64,000 bases of DNA, from the NCBI GenBank assembly GCA_016194905.1, contig JACQAP010000008.1, forward strand, positions 248,001 through 312,000, given 5' to 3'. Each line of letters starts with the position of its first letter. Positions within the stretch are counted from its first letter, which is position 1. This document shows, in pieces, positions 45,478 to 54,118 of this stretch. The position numbers and the translations under genes are program-made. The DNA comes from Betaproteobacteria bacterium (lineage in GTDB: Bacteria > Pseudomonadota > Gammaproteobacteria > Burkholderiales > JACQAP01). The notes under the pieces are model-generated. The model was not told the DNA's origin. It saw only the letters and a list, made by a program, of their open reading frames with translations, and did no database searches.

Positions 45478-46473
45478 ATGGAACTCGATCTGCCGCTGAT
45501 CTTCACCATGCTGATGGGATTGGCCATCCTCGCCTACGTGATTCTCGACGGCTTCGATCTCGGCGTCGGCATCCTGCTGCCGCTGGCCACGCGTGCGGAG
45601 CAGGACATGATGGTGGCTTCCATCGGCCCGTTCTGGGATGCAAACGAAACCTGGCTGGTGCTGGGCGTGGGCATCCTGCTGGTGGCGTTTCCGCATGCGC
45701 ACGGCGTCATCCTGCCTTCGCTCTACCTGGAGGTGGCGCTGATGCTGATCTCGCTGATCCTGCGCGGCGTCTCCTTTGAATTCCGCGTGAAGGCGTCGGG
45801 ATGGCACCAGTCGATGTGGAACCACCTGTTCTTCGTCGGTTCGCTCGGTACCGCGGTCGCGCAAGGCGCGATGCTGGCCGGCGTCATCACCGGTTTCCGG
45901 GGCGGGCCGCTGTTCATCGCATTCGAGTTTCTGGTGGGGATCGGACTGGCCGGCGGCTATGCGCTGCTGGGTGCGACCTGGCTGGCGATCAAGACCGAGG
46001 GCGACCTGCACGCGCGCGCGCTCAATTGGAGCAAAGCCGCAGTGCTCCTCGCGGCTGCGGGCGTGGCGGCAATCAGCTTGGTCACGCCGTTTGCAAGCGC
46101 CGGCATCATGGAGAAATGGTTTGCGTGGCCGCGATTGCTTTGGCTGTCGCCCTTGCCGTTGCTCACGGGGGCTGCGTTCGCCGGCATCCTGCTGTCGGTA
46201 ACGAGATTGCAGCGCGGGACGTCTAAACGCGAATGGCTGCCTTTCGTGTTGTCCGTATGGATTTTCGTGTTCGCGTTTGCCGGACTCGCTTACAGCCTGT
46301 TTCCCTATCTGGTGGTGGATCGGCTGACCATCTGGCAGGCCGCGGCCGCGAGGGAATCGCTGATGTTTGTGTTTGTCGGCACTTGCGTCGTACTGCCTAT
46401 GATCTTCGGCTACACGGTGTTTTCCTATCGGGTGTTCTGGGGCAAGGCGCGGGAACTGACGTACGGCGAATGA
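45478..46473 (+). CDS. cioB: cytochrome bd-type ubiquinol oxidase subunit II
   Basis: Subunit II, 331 aa, with eight or nine transmembrane helices. MELDLPLIFTMLMGLAILAYVILDGFDLGVGILLP and GPFWDANETWLVLGVGILLVAFP are hallmark stretches of CydB/CioB. Start two bases after the cioA stop: one operon. No CydX- or YnhF-like small subunit follows; a repeat element begins at its TGA. Confidence 0.94.
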   Translation: MELDLPLIFTMLMGLAILAYVILDGFDLGVGILLPLATRAEQDMMVASIGPFWDANETWLVLGVGILLVAFPHAHGVILPSLYLEVALMLISLILRGVSFEFRVKASGWHQSMWNHLFFVGSLGTAVAQGAMLAGVITGFRGGPLFIAFEFLVGIGLAGGYALLGATWLAIKTEGDLHARALNWSKAAVLLAAAGVAAISLVTPFASAGIMEKWFAWPRLLWLSPLPLLTGAAFAGILLSVTRLQRGTSKREWLPFVLSVWIFVFAFAGLAYSLFPYLVVDRLTIWQAAAARESLMFVFVGTCVVLPMIFGYTVFSYRVFWGKARELTYGE

Positions 46474-46540
46474 AGGCGGTGAGCGGTGATTGGTTGCTGG
46501 TAAAACACAAGCGACAACCGCGCTTCCCCAACCCTAGTTT
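46471..46540. repeat. short heptamer-armed element, GTGATTG/CAACCGG type
   Basis: From the cioB TGA: AAGGCGGTGAGCGGTGATTG, GTTGCTGGTAAAACACAAGC, then CAACCGCGCTTCCCCAACCC and TAG. The CTA at 46534-46536 is the stop codon of the convergent upp gene. Core words (TGGTAAA, CAACCG, CCCTAG) are shared with the copy at 23944. The right arm is almost lost. Confidence 0.6.
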
Positions 46541-47184
46541 TTTGTCCCGAACAACCGGTCACCCGCGTCGCCTAGTCCCGGAACGATGTAGGCGTTTTCA
46601 TCGAGACGATCGTCGAGAGAGGCGACGAACATCGGCACGTCGGGATGCTGCTGCTGGAAAACTGCCACGCCCTCCGGCGAAGCGACCAGTGCGAGAAACA
46701 GGATGTCTTTCGCCGGCACGCCGCGATGCTTCAGGACTTGCACGGCATGGGCGGCGGAATAGCCGGTGCCGATCATCGGATCGCACAGAATGAAGACGCG
46801 ACCCCCGACCTCGGGCAGCCGCACCACGTACTCGATCGGGCGGTGGTTTTCGTCGCGGTAGAGTCCGATGTGTCCCACGCGGGCGGAAGGGATCAGTTCC
46901 AGTAGGCCGTCCGCCATGCCGATGCCGGCGCGCAGCACCGGCACGATTGCAAGCTTCTTGCCGGCGATGACCGGCGCTTCCATGGAGGTCATCGGCGTTT
47001 CGATCGTGCGCGTGGTCAGCGGCAGGTTGCGGGTGACCTCGTAACCCATCAGCAGCGTGATCTCGCGCAACAGTTCGCGGAACGTCCGGGTGGACGTTTT
47101 CCTGTCCCGCATATGCGTAAGTTTGTGCTGGATCAGCGGGTGATCGAGGATGAACAGGTTCGGGAAACGCGGATCCTGCTTCAT
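46534..47184 (-). CDS. upp: uracil phosphoribosyltransferase
   Basis: UPRTase, 216 aa, converting uracil and PRPP to UMP in pyrimidine salvage. [51 protein letters not shown] and the PRPP loop [10 protein letters not shown] are diagnostic. SD AGGA eight bases before ATG 47184. The preceding small gene is on the same strand with a 93-base gap. The stop TAG coincides with the edge of the repeat element. Confidence 0.95.
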   Translation of the reverse strand: MKQDPRFPNLFILDHPLIQHKLTHMRDRKTSTRTFRELLREITLLMGYEVTRNLPLTTRTIETPMTSMEAPVIAGKKLAIVPVLRAGIGMADGLLELIPSARVGHIGLYRDENHRPIEYVVRLPEVGGRVFILCDPMIGTGYSAAHAVQVLKHRGVPAKDILFLALVASPEGVAVFQQQHPDVPMFVASLDDRLDENAYIVPGLGDAGDRLFGTKN

Positions 47185-47277
47185 TGCGGGGGCATCCTGG
47201 GAAAAGTTTTTCTGCCGATCCCTGGGGGAGGGCGTGTCGCCCTCAGATCAGTTTGCCACCGATTGCTTCCCGGCACG

Positions 47278-47670
47278 TCACGGCAACTTGATCTTTCCCG
47301 GCAATCCGCCTGGCCCGCCGAATCCGCCGGGGATGCCCTCGGGAATGACGATCGAGGAACTCTGTTGCCGGCGCAATTCCTGCAATTCCCTGACCGCGCG
47401 TTCGACGGCAACGGCAGCGAACTCGGCGAATTTCTCTGCCGCCTGGCCCAGGGAACCGGCCTCGATCTCGAACGCCAGCGGTAGTGCGCCGACCGGCGTC
47501 ATGAGCTGGGTTTCGCCGACATAGATCACCTTGCGGCCGGCGTCGACGGAACTGTCGCTTTTGACCGGGGTCATTACGCGAATGGTGCCTATCTTGCGAT
47601 CGGTGAAGATTTCCTCGCGATACAGGTTCGCGGGGTCCATCTTGAGTTCAGGTGTATTCTCGGCGGCCAT
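47278..47670 (-). CDS. conserved-looking hypothetical protein upstream of upp
   Basis: Soluble 130-aa protein of unknown family. The N-terminal part alternates strands (EEIFTDRKIGTIRVMTPVKSDSSVDAGRKVIYVGETQLMTPVGALPLAFEIEAG), followed by one long helix (LGQAAEKFAEFAAVAVERAVRELQELRRQQ) and a Gly/Pro-rich tail (GIPGGFGGPGGLPGK). A soluble regulator or chaperone-like role is possible. Start 47670 has AGGA eight bases upstream. It may form an operon with upp; a short inverted repeat (GAGGGCG/CGCCCTC, 47228-47244) separates them. Confidence 0.65.
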   Translation of the reverse strand: MAAENTPELKMDPANLYREEIFTDRKIGTIRVMTPVKSDSSVDAGRKVIYVGETQLMTPVGALPLAFEIEAGSLGQAAEKFAEFAAVAVERAVRELQELRRQQSSSIVIPEGIPGGFGGPGGLPGKIKLP

Positions 47671-47825
47671 GACAATAGTCCTGCGTTGGGGGTCTTCTTG
47701 AGAAACGGCCGGATTATCCCATGACTTCAACCTTGCCCAAAACCGGCTGCATGCAACCGAGCCCTGACCGGGGTACAAACGGCCCCAGCCTCTGAGGTTG
47801 CAGGGCCGATCGGGATTTTCACTGA

Positions 47826-48668
47826 ATGCTCGCCTACCGACATCTTTTTCACGCCGGCAATTTCGCCGACGTCTTCAAGCACTCGTTGCTGACCCGGCTG
47901 GTGCTCGCGTTCGAGAAAAAGGACAAGCCGTTCTTTGTACTCGATACCCATGCCGGCATTGGACGCTACGACCTTACCCACGAATGGGCACTCAAGAACG
48001 CGGAGTTCAGAGACGGTGTCGCGATGGTTTGGGGACGAAAAGACGTGCCGGATGAGTTCATTCCCTATTTCGAAGCGATAAGAGGCGAGAACGCCGGAAA
48101 TGCCTTGCGCTTTTATCCCGGTTCGCCACGCGTGGTGCGCCGGCTCCTGCGGCCGGTCGATCGCATGGTGCTGGTCGAACTCAACAGGAAGGACTGCGAA
48201 AATCTGGGCGGCCTGTTCGGCGGCGATCGCCAGACGACAGTGCATTTGATGGATGGATACCAGTCGCTGAAGGCCTTCCTTCCGCCGAAAGAGCGACGCG
48301 GGCTGGTTTTCGTGGATTCTTCATTCGACCGCGCCCGGGAATTCGACCGGCTGACAGACGGACTCGTCGAAGCACACCGGCGCTTCGCAACAGGCGTTTA
48401 CGCGCTCTGGTATCCGCTGATGGAGCCGCTCGCAATGCGCGCGTTCGAGCGGGGATTGGTCGAAACCGGCATCAGGAAAATCCTGCAACTCGAAATTTCA
48501 GTGCTATCCGAAAACTGGAGCGGCGGCATGCGCGGATGCGGAATGCTGGTGGTGAATCCGCCGTTCGGTTTCGAAGCGGAAGCACGGTCGATGCTGAAGT
48601 GGTTACAGCCGATCCTCTCCCGCGAGGACGGCGGCAGCCAGCGTGTAGTCTGGCTGGCGGGAGAATAG
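47826..48668 (+). CDS. rlmJ: 23S rRNA (adenine-N6)-methyltransferase RlmJ, altered DPPY motif
   Basis: RlmJ/YhiR family, 280 aa. LAYRHLFHAGNFADVFKH, the SAM-binding strand DTHAGIGRYDL and the C-terminal NPPFGFEAEARSMLKWL are all present. RlmJ makes m6A2030 in 23S rRNA using motif IV D-P-P-Y. Here residues 164-167 read D-S-S-F (GLVFVDSSFDRAREFD), keeping the Asp but losing both prolines. Two codon changes would be needed, so it is not a single error. The enzyme may be inactive, altered in specificity, or RNA-binding only. Divergent from the upp operon. Confidence 0.88.
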   Translation: MLAYRHLFHAGNFADVFKHSLLTRLVLAFEKKDKPFFVLDTHAGIGRYDLTHEWALKNAEFRDGVAMVWGRKDVPDEFIPYFEAIRGENAGNALRFYPGSPRVVRRLLRPVDRMVLVELNRKDCENLGGLFGGDRQTTVHLMDGYQSLKAFLPPKERRGLVFVDSSFDRAREFDRLTDGLVEAHRRFATGVYALWYPLMEPLAMRAFERGLVETGIRKILQLEISVLSENWSGGMRGCGMLVVNPPFGFEAEARSMLKWLQPILSREDGGSQRVVWLAGE

Positions 48669-48972
48669 GTGCCGCCGCGGGCACAACCAAGGGAACTAAA
48701 CCCGGCATCGAACGGGCCGTTATCCTGATTGAACCAGCCAAGGCTACCGGGATTGATCAGGCACGATTTGCAGGGGTTGTCGGTAGAAATTGCCGCGATT
48801 TTGGTGCGGCGTTGGATTGGAATGCACCGTGACTGTGCATTTCCTTGCTGCAGGGCCGCAAAAGTGGCCAAGTTGCGGTGGCCGGACTGCTGGCCCGGTT
48901 ATTGCTGCACTATGTACAAGAATATTTACCGGCCCGGCGGGGTCGGGGGGAAGCGCCGGTCCAGGAGCACAC
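48669..48972. other. leader region of the mini-metalloprotease cluster
   Basis: About 300 bases without a gene. It holds a small hairpin right after rlmJ (GTGCC-GCCGCG-GGCAC, 48667 on) and an inverted repeat ATGCAC-N7-GTGCAT at 48822-48840 that could be an operator, plus an AT-rich AGAATATTTA near 48921. The promoter of the following cluster should be here. Confidence 0.45.
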
Positions 48973-49389
48973 ATGGACTCTCTTTCTCTCGCGTCGCTGG
49001 CGCTGCAGTTGCTGGCCTCGATTCATTCGTTGTCGGGCTACTCGGCAACGAACCTTCCTGAAATCCATCAGGTACCCCTGGCGGAAATCCGCCAGCGATT
49101 CTGCAAAGGCCCCTGTCCCACCCAGGCGTACTACAAGCCGGGAGAAGGCGTTTACATCGACGAAGCATTCGATCTGATCAACGACGAGTTTGCGCGTTCA
49201 GTGCTGCTGCACGAACTGGTTCACCACGTGCAGAGAACCAGCGGCAAATTCCAGGCGATCCCGTCGGAGTGCGACCGCTGGTTTGCCGCGGAGCGGGAGG
49301 CCTATGAACTGCAAAACCGTTATCTGGAAGAGATGCAGGACGGCCATCGTGTGAACGTAAACGCATGGCGGTCGCGTTGCGACGGTTGA
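48973..49389 (+). CDS. mini-metalloprotease HELVHH protein, copy 1
   Basis: 138-aa zincin-like protein. HELVHH at 80-85 is an HExxH zinc-binding motif; the paralogues share a Glu 20-25 residues later in EREAYELQNRYL, a plausible third ligand as in gluzincins. Three Cys sets are kept among the three copies (RFCKGPC, SEC, SRC), pointing to disulfides and an oxidising compartment. The N-terminus (SLSLASLALQLLASIHSL) is amphipathic and lacks a classical charged signal. SD GGAG six bases upstream. First of three tandem copies; family perhaps DUF6647-like, but not certain. Confidence 0.75.
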   Translation: MDSLSLASLALQLLASIHSLSGYSATNLPEIHQVPLAEIRQRFCKGPCPTQAYYKPGEGVYIDEAFDLINDEFARSVLLHELVHHVQRTSGKFQAIPSECDRWFAAEREAYELQNRYLEEMQDGHRVNVNAWRSRCDG

Positions 49390-49448
49390 CGAATCCTGAC
49401 TGCGGCTGATGTAATGGAAACAGGGGAAGGGCGCTCACAGGAGCCGTC

Positions 49449-49919
49449 ATGGATCAGTCCGCCCTCGCCTCTTTGATGGTCGAGTTGTTCACGGCGATCA
49501 GGCTCCTATCGGCCTATCCGGCGCCCGCCGTTCTTCCTGAAGTCCATTCGTTGCCGCAAGCGGAAATCCAGCGCCGGCTGTGTGACAGCCGGCCGTGCCG
49601 CATCAAGGCGTTCTATCATCCGGATTGGGGCGTCGTCGTCGACGAGACACTCGATTTCCAGAACGACCCGTTCGATCGTTCCATCCTGCTGCACGAGCTG
49701 GTTCATCATCTTCAGAAGACCACCGGCAAGTTCGAAGTCGTCGCCAGTTTTTGCAGCCGGCGGGTTTCCGAGGAACTCGAGGCTTACGAAATCCAGAATC
49801 GCTATCTCTCAGAGGTCCACGCGTCTCGTCGCGCACTCGTCATGGGTTGGACGGGCAAGTGTGCCGATGATGACGCGGCATTCAAGCCGGAAGCCCGCCT
49901 TCAGCCAAAGGGCAATTGA
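49449..49919 (+). CDS. mini-metalloprotease HELVHH protein, copy 2
   Basis: 156-aa paralogue of the preceding gene, 59 bases after it. HELVHH at 82-87, EELEAYEIQNRYL downstream, Cys at RRLCDSRPC, SFCSR and GKCAD. It has a longer polar C-terminal tail (DDDAAFKPEARLQPKGN). SD AGGAG five bases before ATG. Shared residues (Y..GV.VDE.LD..ND..(D/A)RS(I/V)LLHELVHH.Q...G.F) define a compact fold. It diverges from copy 1 more outside these blocks, so the duplication is not recent. Confidence 0.75.
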   Translation: MDQSALASLMVELFTAIRLLSAYPAPAVLPEVHSLPQAEIQRRLCDSRPCRIKAFYHPDWGVVVDETLDFQNDPFDRSILLHELVHHLQKTTGKFEVVASFCSRRVSEELEAYEIQNRYLSEVHASRRALVMGWTGKCADDDAAFKPEARLQPKGN

Positions 49920-49976
49920 GCGCAGTATTCGCCTGTCACCGTCGTCCGACGGTGGAACTAACACGGACCAATCCTC

Positions 49977-50420
49977 ATGGAGCCGGCAATGTCCTCATTG
50001 ATCGCCGAATTGTTCGCGACCATACAGTTGCTGGCCGGCTATGCGCCGCCCACCGTTGCGCCGGAAGTCCATCGCGTGGCACAGAGAGAGATCGAGGAGC
50101 GGTTCTGCCATGCCCCTTGCGCGATCAGGGCGATCTACGATCCGACCCTCGGGGTCTATATCGACGAGAAACTGGACGTGGTGAATAACATCTTCGATCG
50201 CTCGATCCTGCTGCACGAGTTGGTTCATCACGCTCAGGCCGTCAGCGGCCGTTTCGACATGGGCTCCAGCGACTGCGTGCGGCGCAACGCCGCCGAGCGG
50301 GAAGCCTATGCCCTGCAGAATCGGTACCTGCTGGAAATGAACGATGCGCGGCGGGTATCGATGAACGGTTGGGCGGCACGCTGCATCGACGGGGAAGTGC
50401 CGACTCCGCACAAGCCCTGA
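49977..50420 (+). CDS. mini-metalloprotease HELVHH protein, copy 3
   Basis: 147-aa third paralogue, 57 bases after copy 2. HELVHHAQAVSGRFDM and EREAYALQNRYLLEM keep the putative zinc site; Cys at RFCHAPC, SDC and ARC. Start 49977 aligns with the others, though ATG 49989 has the better SD (GGAG, six bases). The gene-free stretch after it holds no fourth copy. The three genes are evenly spaced and surely one operon. Confidence 0.75.
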   Translation: MEPAMSSLIAELFATIQLLAGYAPPTVAPEVHRVAQREIEERFCHAPCAIRAIYDPTLGVYIDEKLDVVNNIFDRSILLHELVHHAQAVSGRFDMGSSDCVRRNAAEREAYALQNRYLLEMNDARRVSMNGWAARCIDGEVPTPHKP

Positions 50421-50917
50421 GGGTGGTTTACGGGCTGGAATTCTCCGAGTTATCCCGCACCTATGTCGGACGACCCGGGCATAATGGGCTCCTTGATCAC
50501 CAGGCTTGGGTCCGTGCCCGGGAGTCTGTATGCCAAATTCGGGTTCCGGGCGTTGGTGGCCCTGGATTTGACGTGGTTCGGTGGCGATGTCGGTTCCGTT
50601 TATGGCGCCACGGTGGCACACTTGGCGTGTTTGTAAGGTCTGGCGCTGATGTGCGACTGAATGCGATGTCGGGCCGTCGATGCTGCGACACCGATCCGAT
50701 CGGCCTGCGGGAGTAGCGGCGTAGCTCCCGCAGGTCGTGACCGTCTTCCGGGACCCCGGGCCTGCATCCGATCGGGGGATCTGGTCGTATACGTCGGTCA
50801 AGCCAGCCAAAAAAAGCAACAAAACAAAAACTGGAGCAGTGAAGGCTTGGCCGGCTCGCGTAGCCCTGGATGACAATTCGACAAACTTGAAACTGGATAG
50901 TGAGGAGATACAGAAAG
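50421..50917. other. gene-free spacer after the metalloprotease cluster
   Basis: About 500 bases without a convincing frame. It contains a 10-bp perfect inverted repeat (50704-50734, CCTGCGGGAG / CTCCCGCAGG, 11-base loop) without a U-tract, and a 50-codon frame from 50485 with no SD. The promoter of the repeat protein at 50918 should lie in its right end. Confidence 0.4.
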
Positions 50918-51310
50918 ATGAAAAATGCAATCGTAGTTGCCGCAATTCTTGGTTTTGCTTCCGTGGCGTTTGCGGATGATGCGGTGAAGACTGGCGCTGC
51001 CGGCGACAAGCCAGCCCGTGCGATCGAGGACGGCGCCGTGAAGTCGCAAGGTGCCGCGGCCAAACCCGGCCGTACTGCCGATGAGAGCTCCGTGAAATCC
51101 GGCGGACCCGCCAAGGCCGGTCGCGCTGTTGACGATGGCTCCGTGAAGGCCGCAGGAACCTCCGGCAAGCCGGGTCGCGCCGTCGACGATGGCACCGTCA
51201 AGGCACCGGGCAAGTCGAAGAAGCATGCCCGTGCTGTGGACGACGGCAAGGTCAAGTCCGCCGGCAAGTCGGACAAAGCCAGCCGTGCTGCGGACGAAGC
51301 CAAGAAGTAA
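50918..51310 (+). CDS. exported protein of 18-residue repeats
   Basis: 130-aa protein: signal peptide (KNAIVVAAILGFASVAFADD), then five tandem repeats of about 18 residues with consensus K-x-(G/A)-R-A-(V/I)-(D/E)-D-G-x-V-K-(S/A)-x-G-x-(S/A)-x, plus a partial sixth. The repeats are basic and low-complexity, so the mature protein is probably disordered or extended, and might bind polyanions or cell wall. No family recognised. SD GAGGAGA precedes the ATG. A strong terminator follows at once, so it is a separate, probably well-expressed unit. Confidence 0.75.
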   Translation: MKNAIVVAAILGFASVAFADDAVKTGAAGDKPARAIEDGAVKSQGAAAKPGRTADESSVKSGGPAKAGRAVDDGSVKAAGTSGKPGRAVDDGTVKAPGKSKKHARAVDDGKVKSAGKSDKASRAADEAKK

Positions 51311-51325
51311 TCAACGACGTTGTCG

Positions 51326-51364
51326 AAGCGGGCCGCCAATTTTTTTGGCCGGCCCGCTTTTTTT
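51326..51364 (+). terminator. rho-independent terminator of the repeat protein
   Basis: AAGCGGGCC / GGCCCGCTT stem with an AT-rich loop, followed by a run of seven T residues. A textbook intrinsic terminator between the repeat-protein gene and the metzincin gene. Confidence 0.9.
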
Positions 51365-51379
51365 CAGGGGAAGGAATCG

Positions 51380-53947
51380 ATGTCCCCTTCGTATCCGATC
51401 CGCCGGAGTTACCTGGACATGAGAAAAATACTCTCTCTGATTTCGCTGGTGATCGCAGCATCGCTGTGCCGGCCCGTTCTGGCCATGACTTCGGCCATGG
51501 TTGCGTCCTGCCCCGCCGGCATGGAGCAGAAGGTCACAACCGTGACCGGAATGTTCCTGATCCATGTCATCTGCGATCACGTTATGTTCGAGATTCCGGC
51601 GAAGATGCTGAACCGGGATATGCTGGTCAACACCGAATTCGCGGCGTTGTCCACCGGTAGCGACTTCGTCGCTCCCGGCTCGGTGGTGGACAACCGCGTG
51701 ATCCGCTGGGTCCGCCGCGGCAACAAGGTGTATCTGGAAAACGTGCGCTACGAGATGTGGGCGCAGAAAATGTCAAGTCTGCAGCGCGGCGTGGAGTCGG
51801 CTTCTCTGCGTACCGTTATCAAGGCTTTCGACATCATCATGGAAGGCCCGGATAATGCCCCCGTGATCGACATCACGGGGTTGTTTGTCAGTGAAGTGCC
51901 GGACGGTTTCGCACTGGAATTCATGCAGTATTTCCGCATGAATGCGATCGATCCGAAGCGCTCATTCATCGAGAGCGTGAAGGCTTTCCCGCAGAACATC
52001 GACATCCGCTTCCAGCAGACCTGGGTGCCTTCCGCAACGGAACTCAGGAAAACCGTCGAAGACGAGTCGGAGCGCGTGCCGCCCGCGCTCGGGTTCATTT
52101 TCCACACCAGCTTGCTGCTGCTGCCCGAGGAACCGATGGATCCGAGATTCGCTGACGATCGCGTCGGCTATTTCTCGGTGGCGTTCGACGACTACGGCAC
52201 CAACGATCACGGCAAGGTGCGGCGCGCGTTCATCCAGCGCTACCGGCTGGAGAAGAAGGACCCCGAAGCCGATGTATCGGACCCGGTCAAGCCCATCGTT
52301 TTCTACATCAGCGACGAAGTGCCGGAGAAGTGGCGCCCCTTCATCAAGGGCGGTATCGAGGACTGGCAGAAGGTGTTCGAAAAAGCAGGAATCAGCAATG
52401 CCATCATCGCGCGCGATGCGCCCACCGCGGCAGAAGATCCGAACTGGGATCCGGAGGACGTTCGCTACAACGTGGTCCGCTGGACGCCGAGCGGGCGCCA
52501 GAACGCAATGGGACCGGCGGTGGTCGATCCGCGCAGCGGGGAAGTCATTTCCTCGCATGCGATTTTCTGGCACGACGTGCTGAGACTGGTCGAAACCTGG
52601 TACTTCACGCAGGTGTCGCCGCTTGATCCGAAAGCGCGGAAATTGCCACTGCCCGACGATGTGATCGGCGATATGCTGCGCTATGTGGTCTCGCACGAGA
52701 TCGGTCACGCGCTGGGATTGCGCCACAATTTCAAGGGGCATTCCGCGTACTCGGTGGCACAGCTGCGCAGCCCGGATTGGACGCGCAAGTGGGGCACCTC
52801 CGCGTCGATCATGGACTACGCGCGGCTCAACTATGTCGCCCAACCCGGCGATAACGCCTCTCTCCTGCCGAAGTTCGGGCCTTATGACTACTTTGCGATC
52901 GAGTGGGGGTATCGGTCGTTTTCCAACGGCATGAGCTGCGACGACGAGTGGCCCCACCTCGACGAATTGGCGGCGAAGCAGGTCGGCGATCCGATGTTGC
53001 GTTTTGGCGGCGAGGACGATTATGCGACCCTGGATCCGAAGGTCAACACCAATGTCGTCGGTGGCGATCCCATCGAGGCGGCCGATCTGGGGCTGCGCAA
53101 TATCGACCGCGTGATGCCGTTGCTGATTCCGGCCACCACCAAGCACGGCGGGGACTATGTTCGCCTGCGCGAGATGTACCAGTCGTTGATGGTGCAGCGT
53201 TATCGCGAACTGGCCGCGGTCGCGAAGATCGTCGGTGGTGTCGAGGAAACGCGCTACCAGGCGGGGCGCGGCACGGCGCCGTTCAAGCCGGTGGAGCCGG
53301 CGCGACAGCGCGCGGCTGTGATATTTCTGATCGACAGGGGATGGGTCACACCGCGGCCCTTGCTCGATCGCGAGGTATTGCTGCGCATCGGTCCCTCGGG
53401 TGGTGCGGATGCATTGCAGGGATCCAACGTGCAGTTGCTGCGCCAGATTCTCGATCCGGGCGTATTCCAGCGCATGGCCGAGGCCCGGCAGGCGGATCCA
53501 AGCGGCAAAGGCTACGTCGGCAGGGACATGCTGATCGACCTGAACGATGGTCTGTTCAAGGAGCTCGATGCCAAGAGACCGGTAGTCGAACTGTACCGGC
53601 GCGAACTGCAGCGCAACTACGTGACGTTATTGCTGGTTGCGACCGGTGCCACCAACGATCCGCAGGGGGCATCCACCTCGATCGACATGAAACAATTGTT
53701 GGATGATGGGTCGATACACGGCAGCGCACGCAGTCTGTCCGTCTCGCGCAACGCCACGTCGCCCCTCGCCGATATCGCCAAGGAATATCGGCGTGAGCGC
53801 GGGCGGCCGAGCGAGTTTCGCTCCTCGCTGCGCTCCGGCGTCGCGCATCTATACGCAAAGCTGGACGAGGGCATCAAACGCGCGAAAGATCCGGAAACAC
53901 TGGCGCATCTGCGCGACCTGCGTTCGGAACTGGGGAAAGTGCCTTGA
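51380..53947 (+). CDS. secreted zinc metalloprotease (DUF5117/DUF4953 metzincin type)
   Basis: 855-aa exported metalloprotease. A leader (MRKILSLISLVIAASLCRPVLA, within the first 35 residues) is followed by a beta-rich N-terminal domain (DUF5118/DUF5117-like) and the catalytic domain. Metzincin motif HEIGHALGLRH starts near residue 439 and the Met-turn (SASIMDYA) is near 478. The C-terminal region is helical. Family members are large, poorly characterised exported peptidases of Bacteroidetes and Proteobacteria. Start 51380 has AAGGA five bases upstream; ATG 51419 is possible. It follows the 18-residue-repeat gene, which may be a partner or substrate by position only. Confidence 0.88.
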   Translation: MSPSYPIRRSYLDMRKILSLISLVIAASLCRPVLAMTSAMVASCPAGMEQKVTTVTGMFLIHVICDHVMFEIPAKMLNRDMLVNTEFAALSTGSDFVAPGSVVDNRVIRWVRRGNKVYLENVRYEMWAQKMSSLQRGVESASLRTVIKAFDIIMEGPDNAPVIDITGLFVSEVPDGFALEFMQYFRMNAIDPKRSFIESVKAFPQNIDIRFQQTWVPSATELRKTVEDESERVPPALGFIFHTSLLLLPEEPMDPRFADDRVGYFSVAFDDYGTNDHGKVRRAFIQRYRLEKKDPEADVSDPVKPIVFYISDEVPEKWRPFIKGGIEDWQKVFEKAGISNAIIARDAPTAAEDPNWDPEDVRYNVVRWTPSGRQNAMGPAVVDPRSGEVISSHAIFWHDVLRLVETWYFTQVSPLDPKARKLPLPDDVIGDMLRYVVSHEIGHALGLRHNFKGHSAYSVAQLRSPDWTRKWGTSASIMDYARLNYVAQPGDNASLLPKFGPYDYFAIEWGYRSFSNGMSCDDEWPHLDELAAKQVGDPMLRFGGEDDYATLDPKVNTNVVGGDPIEAADLGLRNIDRVMPLLIPATTKHGGDYVRLREMYQSLMVQRYRELAAVAKIVGGVEETRYQAGRGTAPFKPVEPARQRAAVIFLIDRGWVTPRPLLDREVLLRIGPSGGADALQGSNVQLLRQILDPGVFQRMAEARQADPSGKGYVGRDMLIDLNDGLFKELDAKRPVVELYRRELQRNYVTLLLVATGATNDPQGASTSIDMKQLLDDGSIHGSARSLSVSRNATSPLADIAKEYRRERGRPSEFRSSLRSGVAHLYAKLDEGIKRAKDPETLAHLRDLRSELGKVP

Positions 53948-54118
53948 GAGCAGGGACTAGGGGTGAGGGACGAGGGGCTAGAGAAAAGCGTTACCGATCC
54001 CTTCGGTTACTTTGAAGGGAAGAAAAAATCTGGAACCCGCAGGCTGAAGAGTATTCTCATCCCTAGCCCCTAGCCCCTAGCCCCTAGCCCCTAGCCCCTA
54101 GCCCCTAGCCCCTAGCCC
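53945..54118. repeat. heptamer-armed element, 8 CTAGCCC units
   Basis: Begins on the metalloprotease TGA (TGAGAGCAGGGACTAGGGG). The core (AGCGTTACCGATCCC, GAAGAAAAAATCTGGAACCC, ATTCTCATCCCTAG) is homologous to that at 40262-40355. The right arm has eight perfect CTAGCCC heptamers (54063-54118). The convergent terB reads into it: its last codons and TAG stop are heptamer sequence. Confidence 0.9.

Noticed and set aside
50485-50637. 50-codon frame starting MGSLITRLGSVPGSLY
   Set aside because: No SD, no homology I recognise, and it lies in a long gene-free spacer. It may be real but is unsupported.
40357-54118. CTAGCCC and TCACCAA arrays as CRISPR-like repeats
   Set aside because: The units are 7 bp, contiguous and without spacers, and there are no cas genes. 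They are microsatellite-like arms.
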